Origin: Lycorma delicatula
Taxonomy: Eukaryota; Arthropoda; Insecta; Hemiptera; Fulgoridae
Direction: 5' to 3'
Length of the DNA: 64,000 nucleotides
NCBI RefSeq assembly: GCF_047948215.1
Contig: NC_134455.1
Location: 149,526,575-149,590,574, forward strand
Part shown: positions 24,345-35,419 of the stretch, piece after piece
Position numbering within the stretch: the first letter of the stretch is position 1
Layout: every line of letters starts with the position of its first letter
Made by a program: the position numbers and the translations under genes
The notes under the pieces: generated by a model
Database searches by the model: none
What the model saw: only the letters and a program-made list of their open reading frames with translations
Told to the model about the DNA's origin: nothing

Positions 24345-25470
24345 CTGGTCACTTAATGTAAACGCCTATCAGTCTAACCAGGGTCGATACTTTTCGTTCG
24401 TACAATCTATTAGGACTGCCTCTGAGTGATATTGTAAGTTTTGTCATTACCAATAAGGAAATAAATATTAGCACGATGAAGATAATAATAATAACACAGT
24501 ATTTAAATAAAATGTAAAAAAAAAAATCCAAAGCAAAAGCTATTTATTCCAAAACAAAAAATGTATTATTGAGGATAGTTTATTGATCTTTTCTGTTGCT
24601 TATGATAAGGGTAGTGGGACTATTAAAGAGGGAGGAATGGAAAGTATTAGGTCACTGTTATAAACGATTCCGGAGGGGTGTTTTTGAGATAGTGGGGAAA
24701 TAGCACGTAGGAAAATTGAACAACGCTAGATGTTGAACAAAGTATAACCGTTTTATAGGGTAGTGGGTTCATGTGTATTACATGCGTTATATCACATATA
24801 CAAAAACCACTTGATTAAATTTTATTTTTAGAATTTTTTAAATAAACTATTTGAGAAGTTTTAAATTAACTACCTACAGTATAACTTAGTTAATTTTTTA
24901 TTTAAATAAATAATATTTGAGATTCTTTCATAGTCTCCGAAGACGTAATGAAACAATCTTGACGGAGCAAAAATTACATTGCAGCAATAAATTCATTTTT
25001 TCTATGTCGATTGATTTTACTGCGTAACGATAATTTGTAATAACTGCAATGATGATAGATCTATCAAGAATGAAATTTTCTTTTTAAGAATTCTTTTCAT
25101 TTCTTTGAAAGAAATATTCCTTCCTTGCTAGTCAAAAGTGATAAAAATCTTGTAGCAAATCTATAATCGAAACTTATTTTATTTATTAAAAAAAAAAAAG
25201 AAGCAATTTTTGTAACTGGTAGTAAAGTGATTATCGAAAGCCTATAATAAAATTTAGTGGTTATTAATTAACTAGATTTAACTGCATGGCTTTTACTTTA
25301 ACTGCTGACTCCGAAAGATAGCAATTACCTTGACATCCAATTTTATAAATTGATCGCAACAGTTACTTGATGAATATGAACATCCAAACCTCTTTCTATC
25401 ACGATACTCCTCTTCTTCCTAAACAACTCCTTCCTTGGATCCTTGGACTTCTGCATTATCACTTGTAGAA
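24345..25470. other. AT-rich spacer, nothing recognised
   Basis: No gene or repeat family was seen. A poly(A)-like run lies near 24516-24528 and another at 25188-25200. Confidence 0.5.
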
Positions 25471-25479
25471 AAGTATATT

Positions 25480-27250
25480 TTGTCCATATAACTATGGATT
25501 AATTTGTTCCACTATATCAGCAGATATAGTGGAATTTATATTAGCATTTACCGGACGATCTCCAAATTAAAGCGCAAAGCTATTGAATTTTCCCTCCCTT
25601 TCTTACTTATTGGTTTAGTTTCAGAAGTGTATTTTTTAACTAAGTATAACCTTATTCAACACTATTTACATCTATCATGAGAATTTCGTTATCGGTGAGT
25701 TTCTAAAAGATTCTCGTGAATTTTGACTTTATTAGGTTCATTGTTAATCATTACTGCACTCGTCCACTCTGTTTATCAACTTCTGGAGATCTTCACAGTT
25801 TCCTCCATATAATATATTGTTAATATTAACGCTGTGTTTTAATTCCGACTATTTTCCCATAAGCGCTTCCCTAAGAATTTCCTAGAACGTACGACGAAGA
25901 GAATTTTTGATAATATACATACACCCTATTTCTAATTCCTCTAATAATGATAAATTATTGCACACTATCAACCCTTTTTTCTAATATAAATTCGAGGGGA
26001 TCTGGAGATCTTGGTTTCATTACATTCAACTATTTAATTTTATTAGTTCATCAATGACCTTGTCAAATACCTTATTAAAATCAATAAAGTATAATGATAC
26101 ATCCTGATTAATCTTTAAATATCTTAAGATCAACATGTAAATGAGAAAAGAGCCTCCCGCACTCATAACCCCTTCCGAAATCCGAACCTGTCTATCTCTT
26201 AATATCTACTTCAAGTTTTTTACTTATTCTGTTGTTGATATGTTAAGGAAACATTTTAATGAACGAGACATCATACAAATAGTAAAAAATAGTACAGTGG
26301 TCAGCACATTACTTGGCGATCACTTTTTTTTTATTCAAACAAATGAAAAAGATGCTAACTATACCTTCTTTATATTTATATATATATCAGTAATAATCTA
26401 TAAGCTCGATGATGCTATTGTAAAGTTCATCAAACCGCATGCTTTTTCAACTTTTCATTCTCTTCAAGACATAAAATACTTATTTCTTCAGAATATCTGA
26501 CCTATTTATTCTTGAGAAATGGTGATTTGTTTTTTACGGACCTTTGGTTTTACCTGTAAATAGTTTCTAAGTGTATTCTTTCTACATAATATGACCATAT
26601 CTTTCAAGGAGAGCGTCTATATTTCTTCGTAGTATATCAGTCAGTTCTTTTATATAAATTTAACTAGTCAAACATACACACAGAAGTTTTCACAAAGTAT
26701 GATTCTTCTACCGGTCTTATCTTCCATGTAATAATATTTTAAATCGCTTTATATCTATGTAATATTTATTGCATCACCATATTCAAAATTTTATTAGTCA
26801 TCCATCTTATTTTTCTAGCAGTAAATTACGTTCATATTTCTGTACAAATGTTTTAGGCTTTTCCACTTCTCATTGATGTATCTATATATTTTTGTTAATT
26901 TTACCTAGGCTTTCACAAATCTCCTTTTGAAAATTTTCTTTAACTACAGGTTTTATTTGTTTCCATTTTTGAATTACTCTTTAATTTCTAATGATCAGAT
27001 GGTAGATGATCTCTTTAATATGCTGTAACTGATTTAAAGGGATTTGGTAACATTTAATCTATCAGAATCTAGCCTATTTGATTTCGTTAGATGTTATCAG
27101 AAATAGCTGGAAGCGTTAATCCTGTGCACTGGCTTTCTTATGTAACATAAAAAGTATTGGTATCAGCAGGATTTTACCAATCAAATTTTAAAATACGATC
27201 ACTTCTATCATTGCGGTCAACCGATCTGTAATTTCCAACAACTTTTCCAA
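25480..27250 (-). pseudogene. LINE ORF2 relic, endonuclease linker to reverse transcriptase
   Basis: The minus-strand translation runs right to left. Near 26780-26820 it gives ARKIRWMTNKILNMV, like the 'R.PWMT.EIL.LM' linker after the endonuclease. Near 26160-26200 come VRISEGVMSAGGSFLIYMLI and LRYLKINQDV, like the 'FGFRKG.STREA...L..L.QR....' finger motif. Near 26050-26090 YFIDFNKVFDKV is motif A of reverse transcriptase, 'CFIDF.KAFDKV'. Near 25770-25830 a decayed NNIRYADD-to-INRVDEC region (IYYMEETVKISRS, TEWTSAV) is the catalytic YADD motif, now lost. Dense stops and shifts throughout show a pseudogene. The plus-strand 119-codon frame over 26141-26500 is only its antisense. It appears to belong to the same LINE group as the fragments at 11.2, 59.9 and 63.4 kb. 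Confidence 0.7.
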
Positions 27251-27415
27251 TACCTCGACACTAATTATCCATTACAATGTTAAATTAGATAATTATCAAT
27301 TGCTATAATTTAAGCAACCATAAATATGTAAACTGAGATTGTTAAGATAATAAAAAATTAAATTAATGAAAAAAAATGTTCTAAATACTGTTTTCACTGC
27401 TTTCCTTTTTTTCAG

Positions 27416-27593
27416 TAAAATGGAAGAGGCAGAAGAGCGTGCTCAGAAAGCTTTAGCCATCTTACAATCCAAAGATGAAGAACTTGCTAGACTTCAAAGT
27501 CGTCTTTGCGTTCTTGAAAAAGTAGCAGAGAGGTTGCAAGACTCTGAAAATTCACGAATTTCTTTACTAAAACTACCACTAAAAAAGTTATTG
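27416..27593 (+). CDS. coiled-coil protein, exon A (partial gene)
   Basis: A pyrimidine tract and CAG at 27413-27415 make a good splice acceptor. The frame then reads KMEEAEERAQKALAILQSKD and EELARLQSRLCVLEKVAERL, an uninterrupted heptad pattern of a parallel coiled coil, for 59 codons. A donor GTAATT at 27594 follows LKKLL, ending in phase 0. The exon starts with one base left over from the previous codon, so an earlier exon must lie upstream, possibly beyond the LINE relic. Codon use is more balanced than in the surrounding AT-rich DNA. Beyond the donor the frame runs into a hydrophobic Phe/Leu/Ile stretch typical of intron read-through. I do not recognise the family; no catalytic domain is visible, and a scaffold or adaptor role would be a guess. 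Confidence 0.65.
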
Positions 27594-29765
27594 GTAATTG
27601 TAACAACCATAATGTTTTTCGCTTTACTTTTATTGTTAATTTCTTATATTCTATTTATTTTTATTCTTTCGATTTACTTGTATTGCTAATTCCTTATATT
27701 TTTCGTGCTAAAAAGAAACAATAAAAGAATATTAAAATAGAAGGGTAATAACAGATTTTTTATCAGTAAATTTATATACTTCTAATAAGTTATTTTTATT
27801 TAAAAGTTAAGGTTGAATAGGGTAGAAAAAGAGATGACTGTATGAAAACTACAACGGTGGCCCATGCGTTATTCAGTGACAATTTTACGGCCAAGAAGTA
27901 CGATATTATTCATTTCATTAATTTAGAAATTTTTTTAAAAGTAAAAAGAACAAATTCTTCAATTATTAATTCTTGTAAAATAAATAATATCCAAAAAAGA
28001 ATCGAAACAGTTTTACTGTTTGAAAAAGTTCATTCGTAATAAAATGTTAAGAATGAAATGAAGCGTATTTTGGTGAAATATCTGATTTTTCCATAAATTT
28101 ATTATTAACGTAATATAGATTACTGATAACAGTCTTCCTTTTGCAACCTCTATAATACAATAATTTTTTTTTTAATTTTTATTTACAGTCATATATAATT
28201 TACAGGCTGGTAAGCAACTCTGTGTACGAGTATGGAAGAGCGCTTGTTTCTTATATATAGTGGTCGTTATTTATTTATGTAGTATCCGAAAATATATAAT
28301 AGCAGCTGATATACAAAACGCTGGTTATAATTCCATTTTTAGTAGGAATGTAAAATAACACAAATGGGTGTGTTGTTTTTCTTTTGCTACACCATTTTAC
28401 TCATTGATAACATTGTTGCCAGTTCTATTATGTGTGCGGCAAGGCAAAACGATATTTAAAAGATGAAAAATAATGTATCATCACAAAATATTTTTAGAGC
28501 AGTGCAAATGGACTGTTAACTTGAGGAGACATTTTTATCATGTTGAACCCAAAAATTATAGTAGTTGACAAATTATTTATGCGATAAAACTGTTACTACT
28601 TTCTAAAGTAAAGTAACATTCGTGTTGTTGAACATCCTAACAACGCTGAAAAATATAATTAAAATTTGAAAAACGCAAATTGCATATAAATGGAAATTTT
28701 TTAAAAATTGCAAATGTATTCATAAATCATAGAAAGTACTAAGGATGGGAATCACCAAATTTATTTTCAGATCAAAAAAGGCTTACTTACATTTAGGATA
28801 ATGAAATCAAATTGGTAGTAAATTATGCGATATGGAATTTATTCTTGCACGAATCACAACCGCAAACTTATGCTCCAGAAAAGCGAAAACTTCTGGCAGC
28901 AGGAATCTGTAAAAAATATTTTTATATTTAAATTAATAATTCTGTAGTTTATAGTTTATATAATATATATAGTTTATAGTTACCTCTGTAGTTTATTTCT
29001 ACATAATTTAGAAAATTCTAACAACATTTTAACGATAGAATTTGATAGAAATAATCACAAACCATTTGTCAAAGATTGTGCAAGATTTCAAAGCCATAGT
29101 TGAAGAGGATATTCATGAAAATTCCGATTATTCTAAAAATAAGGGCAAATTCTTATATTCCAGTTAACAACCAGAATGGAGAAAAAACATATGACAGTAC
29201 TGAACCGAGTAAGATTGGAAAACCAGATTACTTTCCCTTTCGAATTTAAATTTCCTTCCAATTATTAAAGTAAAATAATTCTTTCTGTGCATTAAATATT
29301 TCCGTTTTAAATTATAACTTTTTTAAATATTTGTATTCTGATAAAAATTCTGTTAAAGTGGAAATTATTAAGCAAGAAGGACAATTATCAATCTATATTT
29401 TTTGTTAGTCGCCTCTATTTTGCTATAAAAATCAAAAATGAAATAAAAATTTTCTACCTTGAGATAGAGGCTTAGAGGATGTTTCAAATTGATCAGAAAT
29501 TTTATGCTACCCAATTACATATTTACCGTAGAGAATAGATGAAATGCAATTGAAGCGTAGAAACTGTATCTTATCGTAATTCGTAAAAAAAAAAATAGTA
29601 TTATAATCATTACTATTGATATTAAATCGTAAAAATATTGTATATCGCAGTATAATAATTACATAAAATGATAATGCATAATTTTTAATGAATTTTATAC
29701 TGTAATATAATATATGCCTTTCCTGGATATTGAAATCTCTTTCTTCATTAACATTTCTAAAACTT
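27594..29765 (+). other. putative intron 1, proximal part
   Basis: AT-rich and apparently non-coding. Near 28495-28560 a short stretch translates as VNLRRHFYHVEPKNY, faintly like a BED-type zinc finger of a hAT element, but no hAT catalytic text follows convincingly. No other feature was supported. Confidence 0.4.
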
Positions 29766-29770
29766 AGAAA

Positions 29771-29836
29771 TTTTCAGTTAGTGAAACTCTAACTGAAAAG
29801 TAGTATTATTGTATTTCACTTATTATAAATAATAAG
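29771..29836. repeat. two adjacent hairpins
   Basis: TTTTCAGTTAG (29771-29781) pairs perfectly with CTAACTGAAAA (29789-29799) across a 7-nt loop. Twenty bases on, CTTATTAT (29819-29826) pairs with ATAATAAG (29829-29836) across 2 nt. Confidence 0.8.
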
Positions 29837-29849
29837 TTACTGAACTCCT

Positions 29850-29965
29850 AAGTAAACTGGTAGCGTTTTAGCCTTTCAATTACAAAGAATATTTCGGTTT
29901 CGAATCTCTATCAGAAGCTTATACCATTCATTACTCATTCGCTACAAAACTATTTTCCCACGCAA
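29850..29965 (+). mobile_element. tRNA-like SINE remnant (second family)
   Basis: TGGTAGCGTTTTAGCC (from 29858) resembles a pol III A box, and GGTTTCGAATC at 29896-29906 matches the B box, with tRNA-like spacing. The following CTATCAGAAGCTTATACCAT and CATTCGCTACAAAAC resemble the body of an interspersed SINE family different from the one at 20.8 kb. No cloverleaf acceptor stem is present, so this is not a working tRNA gene. It would lie inside intron 1 of the coiled-coil gene. Confidence 0.5.
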
Positions 29966-30655
29966 CATTACGTTAATTCACTGTTTAAATATAACTTACT
30001 TCCAGAATGTAAAATTTAGATACAAGATCAAAATTTTTAAATTATTTTTAATCGATCTTTTTTTATATAATAATTAATTTTAATACTGATTACTAAAAAT
30101 GTAAAACTTTTTACTGATCACTGTAACTAAATATTAATTCGTTCTTTGAAAAATCTGAAGCGATCTAAACACTAGCAATACAAATTATATTAAAAAAAAT
30201 TTCAGTAAACGTTAGAATATACCGTAGTTCAATTTCCTTTCTTTTTCTCCTTTTTTTACTGGAATTCCATAAGTATTGTTTAGAGTAACATTTAATTAAA
30301 AATGTAACCTAAGAATTTTCAATCGTATAAGACAGAGGATTTTCTCTTTATTAGGTAGCCTTACTAACCAGTCGTTTCTCTGAATTTTAAAATTTTCATG
30401 TTATCTTTCGTTTAGTTTTTCATTTGTGTAACAATCAACTTATTTTAATATTTCTATTTTGCCCGTAAATATAATTCTATTAAAAAAAATTATGTAATAG
30501 TAATTTCAAAAAGTTAATTAAAAGATACTTTAATTATTTTATATTTATATTTCTACTCAAAGCTCATAATTAGAGCGTACGCTGTAAATGCCGAGGATAA
30601 GCACGTATCATACAAAATAACATAATTTCAGTTTTAATTTGAAATTTTATTTCAG

Positions 30656-30732
30656 CAGGATCAAGAAAAATCTGAATTCTTGGATGAAACCCTGAAAAGT
30701 TTTGAACTGTGTTTTCCCGAATCTCCATTACA
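30656..30732 (+). CDS. coiled-coil protein, exon B
   Basis: A TTTATTTCAG acceptor precedes CAGGATCAAGAAAAATCTGA; the first CAG could itself be the acceptor, moving the start to 30659 without a frame change. The frame gives QDQEKSEFLDETLKSFEL then CFPESPLQ. The donor GTAAGC begins at 30733, leaving two bases (CA) of a split codon. The incoming phase 0 matches the phase 0 end of exon A, and the outgoing phase fits exon C. The acidic-helix then Pro-containing text looks like the end of a coiled coil leading into a tail. Confidence 0.65.
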
Positions 30733-30809
30733 GTAAGCATTTTCAAACATCTATTACGTTATACATATTTATTTATTTGTTGTATACTACATGCTTATCT
30801 TCTTTTAAG

Positions 30810-30891
30810 AATACAAAACCACTTGAAGGAGCAGCAAATTCCACCCACATGTGGTCAAATACTAGCATCACCTACTTATACGAGTAGATGA
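30810..30891 (+). CDS. coiled-coil protein, exon C, probable C-terminus
   Basis: After a 77-bp intron (GTAAGC ... TTTTAAG), the split codon CA+A gives Gln. The frame continues IQNHLKEQQIPPTCGQILAS then PTYTSR and TGA at 30889-30891. A short intron of this size is usual in insects. The three exons together encode about 111 residues, with matching phases at both junctions, which is unlikely by chance. An alternative donor (CGA|GTAGAT at 30886) would extend the gene instead of ending it here. No poly(A) signal was assigned with confidence. Confidence 0.6.
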
Positions 30892-30899
30892 TGGAGTAG

Positions 30900-33560
30900 G
30901 AAATAAATATATATCGTAGTTATTCGATGTATTTTTTCAATAAATACTGTACTGACAACACACTTATTAAACAAAAAAATTATTTTTTTAGTAACATTTA
31001 TGGATTTATGAAGAGGATTCATATGATAATTAAGAACATTTTTTCTTAGAGAACTTGCTTCAAATGTTTTATCGTGTAATATTTTTGTTAAATATTTGTA
31101 ATAAAAATTCTGAGCAAAGGAATTACATAAACTTTTGCCTGTAGAAAGAAGGGGTGCAGTGGCTCACTTGATGGAAAAAACAAACACTTCTACAATATTA
31201 ATTAAAATTGGCGGTGTTTTGTAGTTTTATAGTTTTAATGTTTATTATTTATAATATTTTATAAATGATAAAAAAAATCCTTTAAACGATGGTTCTTTTA
31301 AAACTATAATATGTTGGAAAGGGAATATATTTTTTCAGACTTAAGGTAACTTGTTATGCAAGTTTCAGTGAATTTGACACCACTGTTGTCGAGATAAAAA
31401 AGATTAACTAATACAATTGGGCTTATTTGAAACTTATTTTTTAAGGTAAGGTATGAAAAGAGACCGTATTGTAAATAACATCTTAAAAAAAGTTTATTTT
31501 ATAAGTTTCCTTAATAATAATTTTTCATTTTTGCAAATATTTATAAATTTATGCTAATTGCTTGAGGTTCATTAATTTTTTCATAAATGAAGAGGAGTAA
31601 GGGGGCCGTGAAGAGCCCTAAAAAATTTTCTCTACTCTAAAAAAATTTTTTTAATGAAAAATTTAATTCTATTAAATTTTGAAAAAAAAAATTCAAATAT
31701 ATCAGGATTTATTTCTTTTTGTCAATGAAAGACCTAAAGAACTTTTGGTATGTCTAGGAGAGTAAGATAACTCAAACTAGTTTACTAGTTTTCAAAAGAA
31801 CAGATCAGAAAAAACAGGCTATTCCATTAGGAATACCCCAGTATTTCAATATTTTTAATTACAGGGTCCAGAAGAAAAAAGATCTGAACAGACCCTGAGT
31901 TATGTTAAAGATTTTTATTTTTATTTTTATTTGAATATGGGGAAAAAACTTGAAAAATAATGTTATTTTGAATATTACAATATTTTTACTACTTATTTTG
32001 TGCGCTAGACGGGTTTCAGTGCTAAACATTCCAAGGGTTTTTGACACATCTTTTGTCCTTTAACATTTGAAAGGTAATAGAAATATATTATTTTAAACTA
32101 CTTAGGAGGAAAAAAAGTGGTAGGATACTTCTGATTTCGCTGAAATCTTTATGGGATCCCAGATGTACAAAAGGATTTTTAAATAATAAGATTAAAATGT
32201 GACATTGAATTTTTGATAACACGGTAAAGACCAAGGTTGGAGGAGAAACAGGTCTTGAACCCCTGTGCCACAATGTAACACAGAGATTCTTCTTACCCCT
32301 CATACTCTTCTTTGAAACAACAAAACTAAAAAAAAAAAAAAAAGTAATAAATAAATCCATTGTTGAGTTTTTTTTACTTTCTTAGAACATGAAAGCTTTT
32401 AAAAAATTGTACCAAAGTGGTAGTCCAAAGGCCAAAAACAAGACAATTACGGGCTCAAAATTAAATTAAATAATCGGGGTTGATATTCATTGTAACAAGT
32501 TTTGTATTTAATTTAAAATAAATTATTTAAATGTGAAATTGATATAAAATAGTAACGTTTTGTTTTTGTAAATTAATTTCTTAATATTGAGAATACTTAA
32601 TTTAACGAAAGATAAATTAATATGATGCTATATTCAGAAAATATGCTAATTTAAATGCAAACGTTTTTGGAGTGTCCTAAATAAAGCACTTTTAATTGTA
32701 AATAAGAAATAACTGTAAATAAAATATATAAATATAAAACAACAAGCCTGTAGCCACAGAATCTCTGAAAAGCATTTTCTAGGGTCTGATACTATTTCAT
32801 CACACGATAATCAGGAAAAACACCAGGAGTGTATTTCCACCTGCTTCCTAGAGGGGAATTGTTACTGCAAGAGGAGTGCTCCACACCGCTCACCGGAAGT
32901 AGAATATTTCTTAAAGAATTACTTACATGTTGAAAATTTGTAATACACAATTTTCATTAATACAGAGGTGACTAAAAACTAAAAAGCTAGAGCTTGTGAG
33001 ATATTAGGGCTTAAACCTTTTCAACTCAAAACTTAAAATGTTATTTTAACATCCAAAATGTAGAATAAATTAGAAATAAAAACGGTTCGAATACAGCAAT
33101 TATTGTTTTTGTTAAATTGCCCGAGATAGAGAGAAAGACTAAAATAGAGCAAGGAGATCTTAAAACCGTTTAATGATTTTTCATTAAACAGTTGTATTTG
33201 TATTTTTAACTATTTAAACAAAAAGCGAGAATAGTTTAAATTTAGTTTTTTTGATAAGGTCAGCAACCGAGTGAGAAGACCCTAAAGCTTTGCAAAATTA
33301 TGTTTCCCTTTAGGGTAGTAATTTACGAACGCTTTAACATAGCATCGTGTAACATTTATGTATTAGTGGTTAAGATGATAGGGGGGATGTAAATAGCAAA
33401 GGCGGTTGATCATCTTAAACCAATTAAGTTTTTGCTTGTCCCTTTAAGAAAGAGCATTTAGAAAAATAATGTTTTCAGTACCGCGAATTTTAATTTTAGT
33501 TAATTCATGGGACCAAGGCGTCTAGATAATCTAAAGACACAGAGGCTTCAACCAGTTGAA
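30900..33560. other. AT-rich spacer with poly(A) runs, nothing assigned
   Basis: A poly(A) run at 32328-32342 follows a GC-richer block (about 32120-32320) that contains AGGTCTTGAACCCC, the reverse of a B-box-like string. I could not find an A box at the right distance, so no SINE is called. A punctuated block at 32740-32910 is likewise unassigned. Minus-strand frames of 62 and 90 codons here lack any domain. Confidence 0.4.
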
Positions 33561-33576
33561 TATAATCAAGTGTTTT

Positions 33577-33775
33577 GTTTGTCCTCACAGTAGAATGTGT
33601 TTATAAAAATATCATTTTGAATATATTCTTTTTTTATATATTAAGGATAAATAGTGGAGCTAGAAAGTATGAAGTGAGGTCAAGAGGTCTGGACCTACTG
33701 AATAAAGTTTCTAGCTAATTGTCCCTGAGGATAGAATGTGATATGTTTGTAGAAATAACATTGTGAATAAACATA
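33577..33775 (+). repeat. diverged local duplication
   Basis: The first unit, about 33582-33632, reads GTCCTCACAGTAGAATGTGT then ATAAAAATATCATTTTGAATA. A second unit follows at about 33722-33775: GTCCCTGAGGATAGAATGTG then TAGAAATAACATTGTGAATA. They lie in the same orientation about 140 bp apart. Similarity covers about 50 bp with a 7-bp insertion in the second. Confidence 0.5.
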
Positions 33776-34029
33776 ATAAATCATACTGTTTCTAAATAAT
33801 ATTAATAAAAATAATACAAGTACACTTAAGTTTTTTCGGATTTTTTAACTTGTACTTTGGATATTACCATCATCATAATAATTAACGGTTAAATTACCTA
33901 CCGTAATTATGATTTCAAATGAAATGCGTTTAATTTAACGTGATCATTTTATATTTTGGAGAAAAATTTTAACATTTTGTCTACAAAAGCAAAAAAACAT
34001 ACAAAATAATTCAAAGAACACTGTAAAAC

Positions 34030-34830
34030 AAAAAATCCCTTTCGGCGCGGCCGAAGGCGGAGATAGATTTCACGGGTGCTAAGTAGGGGGATAAAAAATA
34101 TTTACACCTTATAAAGTTAAGAAAAACTTCAAATTTACTAAATACGATAATGGTTGCATGTGAAAAAATTTCACATGTTTAGCACACAACAAGCCTCATC
34201 TTCTTACAATTCCCAGCAACATTTTGGTCATTACTTGTCGTAAGGGTTGGTCATATCAAAAATTATTACAGACAAAACTTTTAGGTAATGTTTAGAGGGC
34301 TAACGAACACTTTAAACCAAGTTGATACTGTGACACTTAAGGGAGATATGATTTTTGTCTTCGAAACCCCATTTTTTCCACCTCTCTGGGTCAGTGGTCG
34401 GTGGTATCAAAAACATTTGCTCAGATATCTTAGATAGTAGGAACTTTAAACGAATACGATATTTTATTTAATAAGAAAGTTATAGTGATATTTTTTTCAA
34501 AAAAGACTACCCATTTCCACCTCCATGGTCGGATTTTGCCCATTAACGAACTTGACCGAAATGTTGGGTCGTTATATTTTATGTTTCAATTTGAAAGTGA
34601 TTAGCGAAAAATTACGTCCAGAAGAAAGTGAAATATATATATATATATATATATACATTTTTGAACTGACTAGTTTTGGGGTCTGGGTGATATGAATCGC
34701 GAAATTATGTCGAAATTGTTTGGAAGTCGAAACATGGTACCCATTACAATAGGCAGCTTTCTTATGAAATCTACTTAGTGTATTGGTTATAATAACGGAG
34801 TAGTGATACACAAGTATATTTCATACAACT
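34030..34830. repeat. probable interspersed repeat, unnamed
   Basis: The composition differs from the flanks: it opens with a CpG-rich GGCGCGGCCGAAGGCGGAGA (about 34044), then long mixed-sequence text with few homopolymers, and a (TA)n run at 34632-34655. The text has the feel of a non-coding transposon body. No open frame or inverted ends could be matched. The 79-codon minus-strand frame across the TA run is not credible. Confidence 0.3.
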
Positions 34831-34979
34831 GAGCAAAAGCAAATCTAGGATATTAAAAATTATAATTGCACCTCTTGTATTACGTATGTAATGCTCTGTA
34901 GAGTAGAATAAGAATCAAATTGGGCCCCTAAATTGTGATTAACTATAGAGGTGCTACATCATTGGTTATGAATCCTGTC

Positions 34980-35413
34980 TGTTAGGATAATTTCTTCAGC
35001 AGCTTGTTTAATGTTATAAATGTTAACGAAATAGATAACTTCATAAAAAAATTCAAGATCCGCACCTGAATAAGCTATTTTTAATAATCGTGTTTGCATG
35101 TGCACGCATATGGAATTTTATGCTGTTTGAGTAGGAAAGACAAAGTAGGGAATGTAATGTTTCCTTATCTTATCCTCACGTGAAGACGAAATGTAACCTG
35201 TAGGTTACATTGTGTCCGCTTTCAAAACATGTTGTAATACTAGAAAAGGACTTTACGACACGAAATACATTACTCCCCTGCCTTTTGACTTCTCTACCTT
35301 ACATAAAATGTGTGATTTGCTTACATTCCTTGTTGTGAATGTAGTATGTTATTTTAATTGAAAGATAATTTTTATGAAGGTTAGCCCACTAAGTTAACAG
35401 AATTGGTGACCGG
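34980..35413 (+). mobile_element. possible LTR with adjoining primer-site-like sequence
   Basis: A segment beginning TGTTAGG (34980) and ending TTAACA (35399) has the TG...CA limits of an LTR. It is followed at once by GAATTGGTGACCGGGA, which resembles the primer-binding region after the LTR of many insect Ty3/gypsy-type elements (TTGGTGACCCCGACG-like). It is 420 bp long. I see no gag or pol text downstream and no second LTR. The call rests on end motifs alone. Confidence 0.3.
35190..35211. repeat. perfect 22-bp palindrome
   Basis: The arms AATGTAACCT and AGGTTACATT are perfect 10-bp inverted copies around GT. It lies inside the possible LTR and could be a protein-binding site or a chance hairpin. 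Confidence 0.9.
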
Positions 35414-35419
35414 GATGGA

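Noticed and set aside
26141..26500. 119-codon plus-strand open frame
   Set aside because: It lies antisense to the LINE relic whose reverse transcriptase motifs are read on the minus strand; its own composition shows no domain.
28490..29200. Possible hAT transposon fragment (BED-finger-like VNLRRHFYHVEPKNY)
   Set aside because: Only one short stretch is suggestive, and no dimerisation or catalytic text could be followed.
29850..29965. A tRNA gene
   Set aside because: A and B boxes are present but no acceptor or anticodon stems fold, so it is treated as a SINE remnant.
32120..32345. Possible SINE with B-box-like AGGTCTTGAACCCC and poly(A)
   Set aside because: No A box at tRNA spacing; poly(A) lies on the strand opposite to that expected for the B box orientation.
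33260..33420. Resemblance of GAGAAGACCCTAAAGCTTTG to mitochondrial 16S rRNA
   Set aside because: The match is limited to the GAAGACCCTA core; the following conserved 16S text is absent, so a nuclear mitochondrial insert is not supported.
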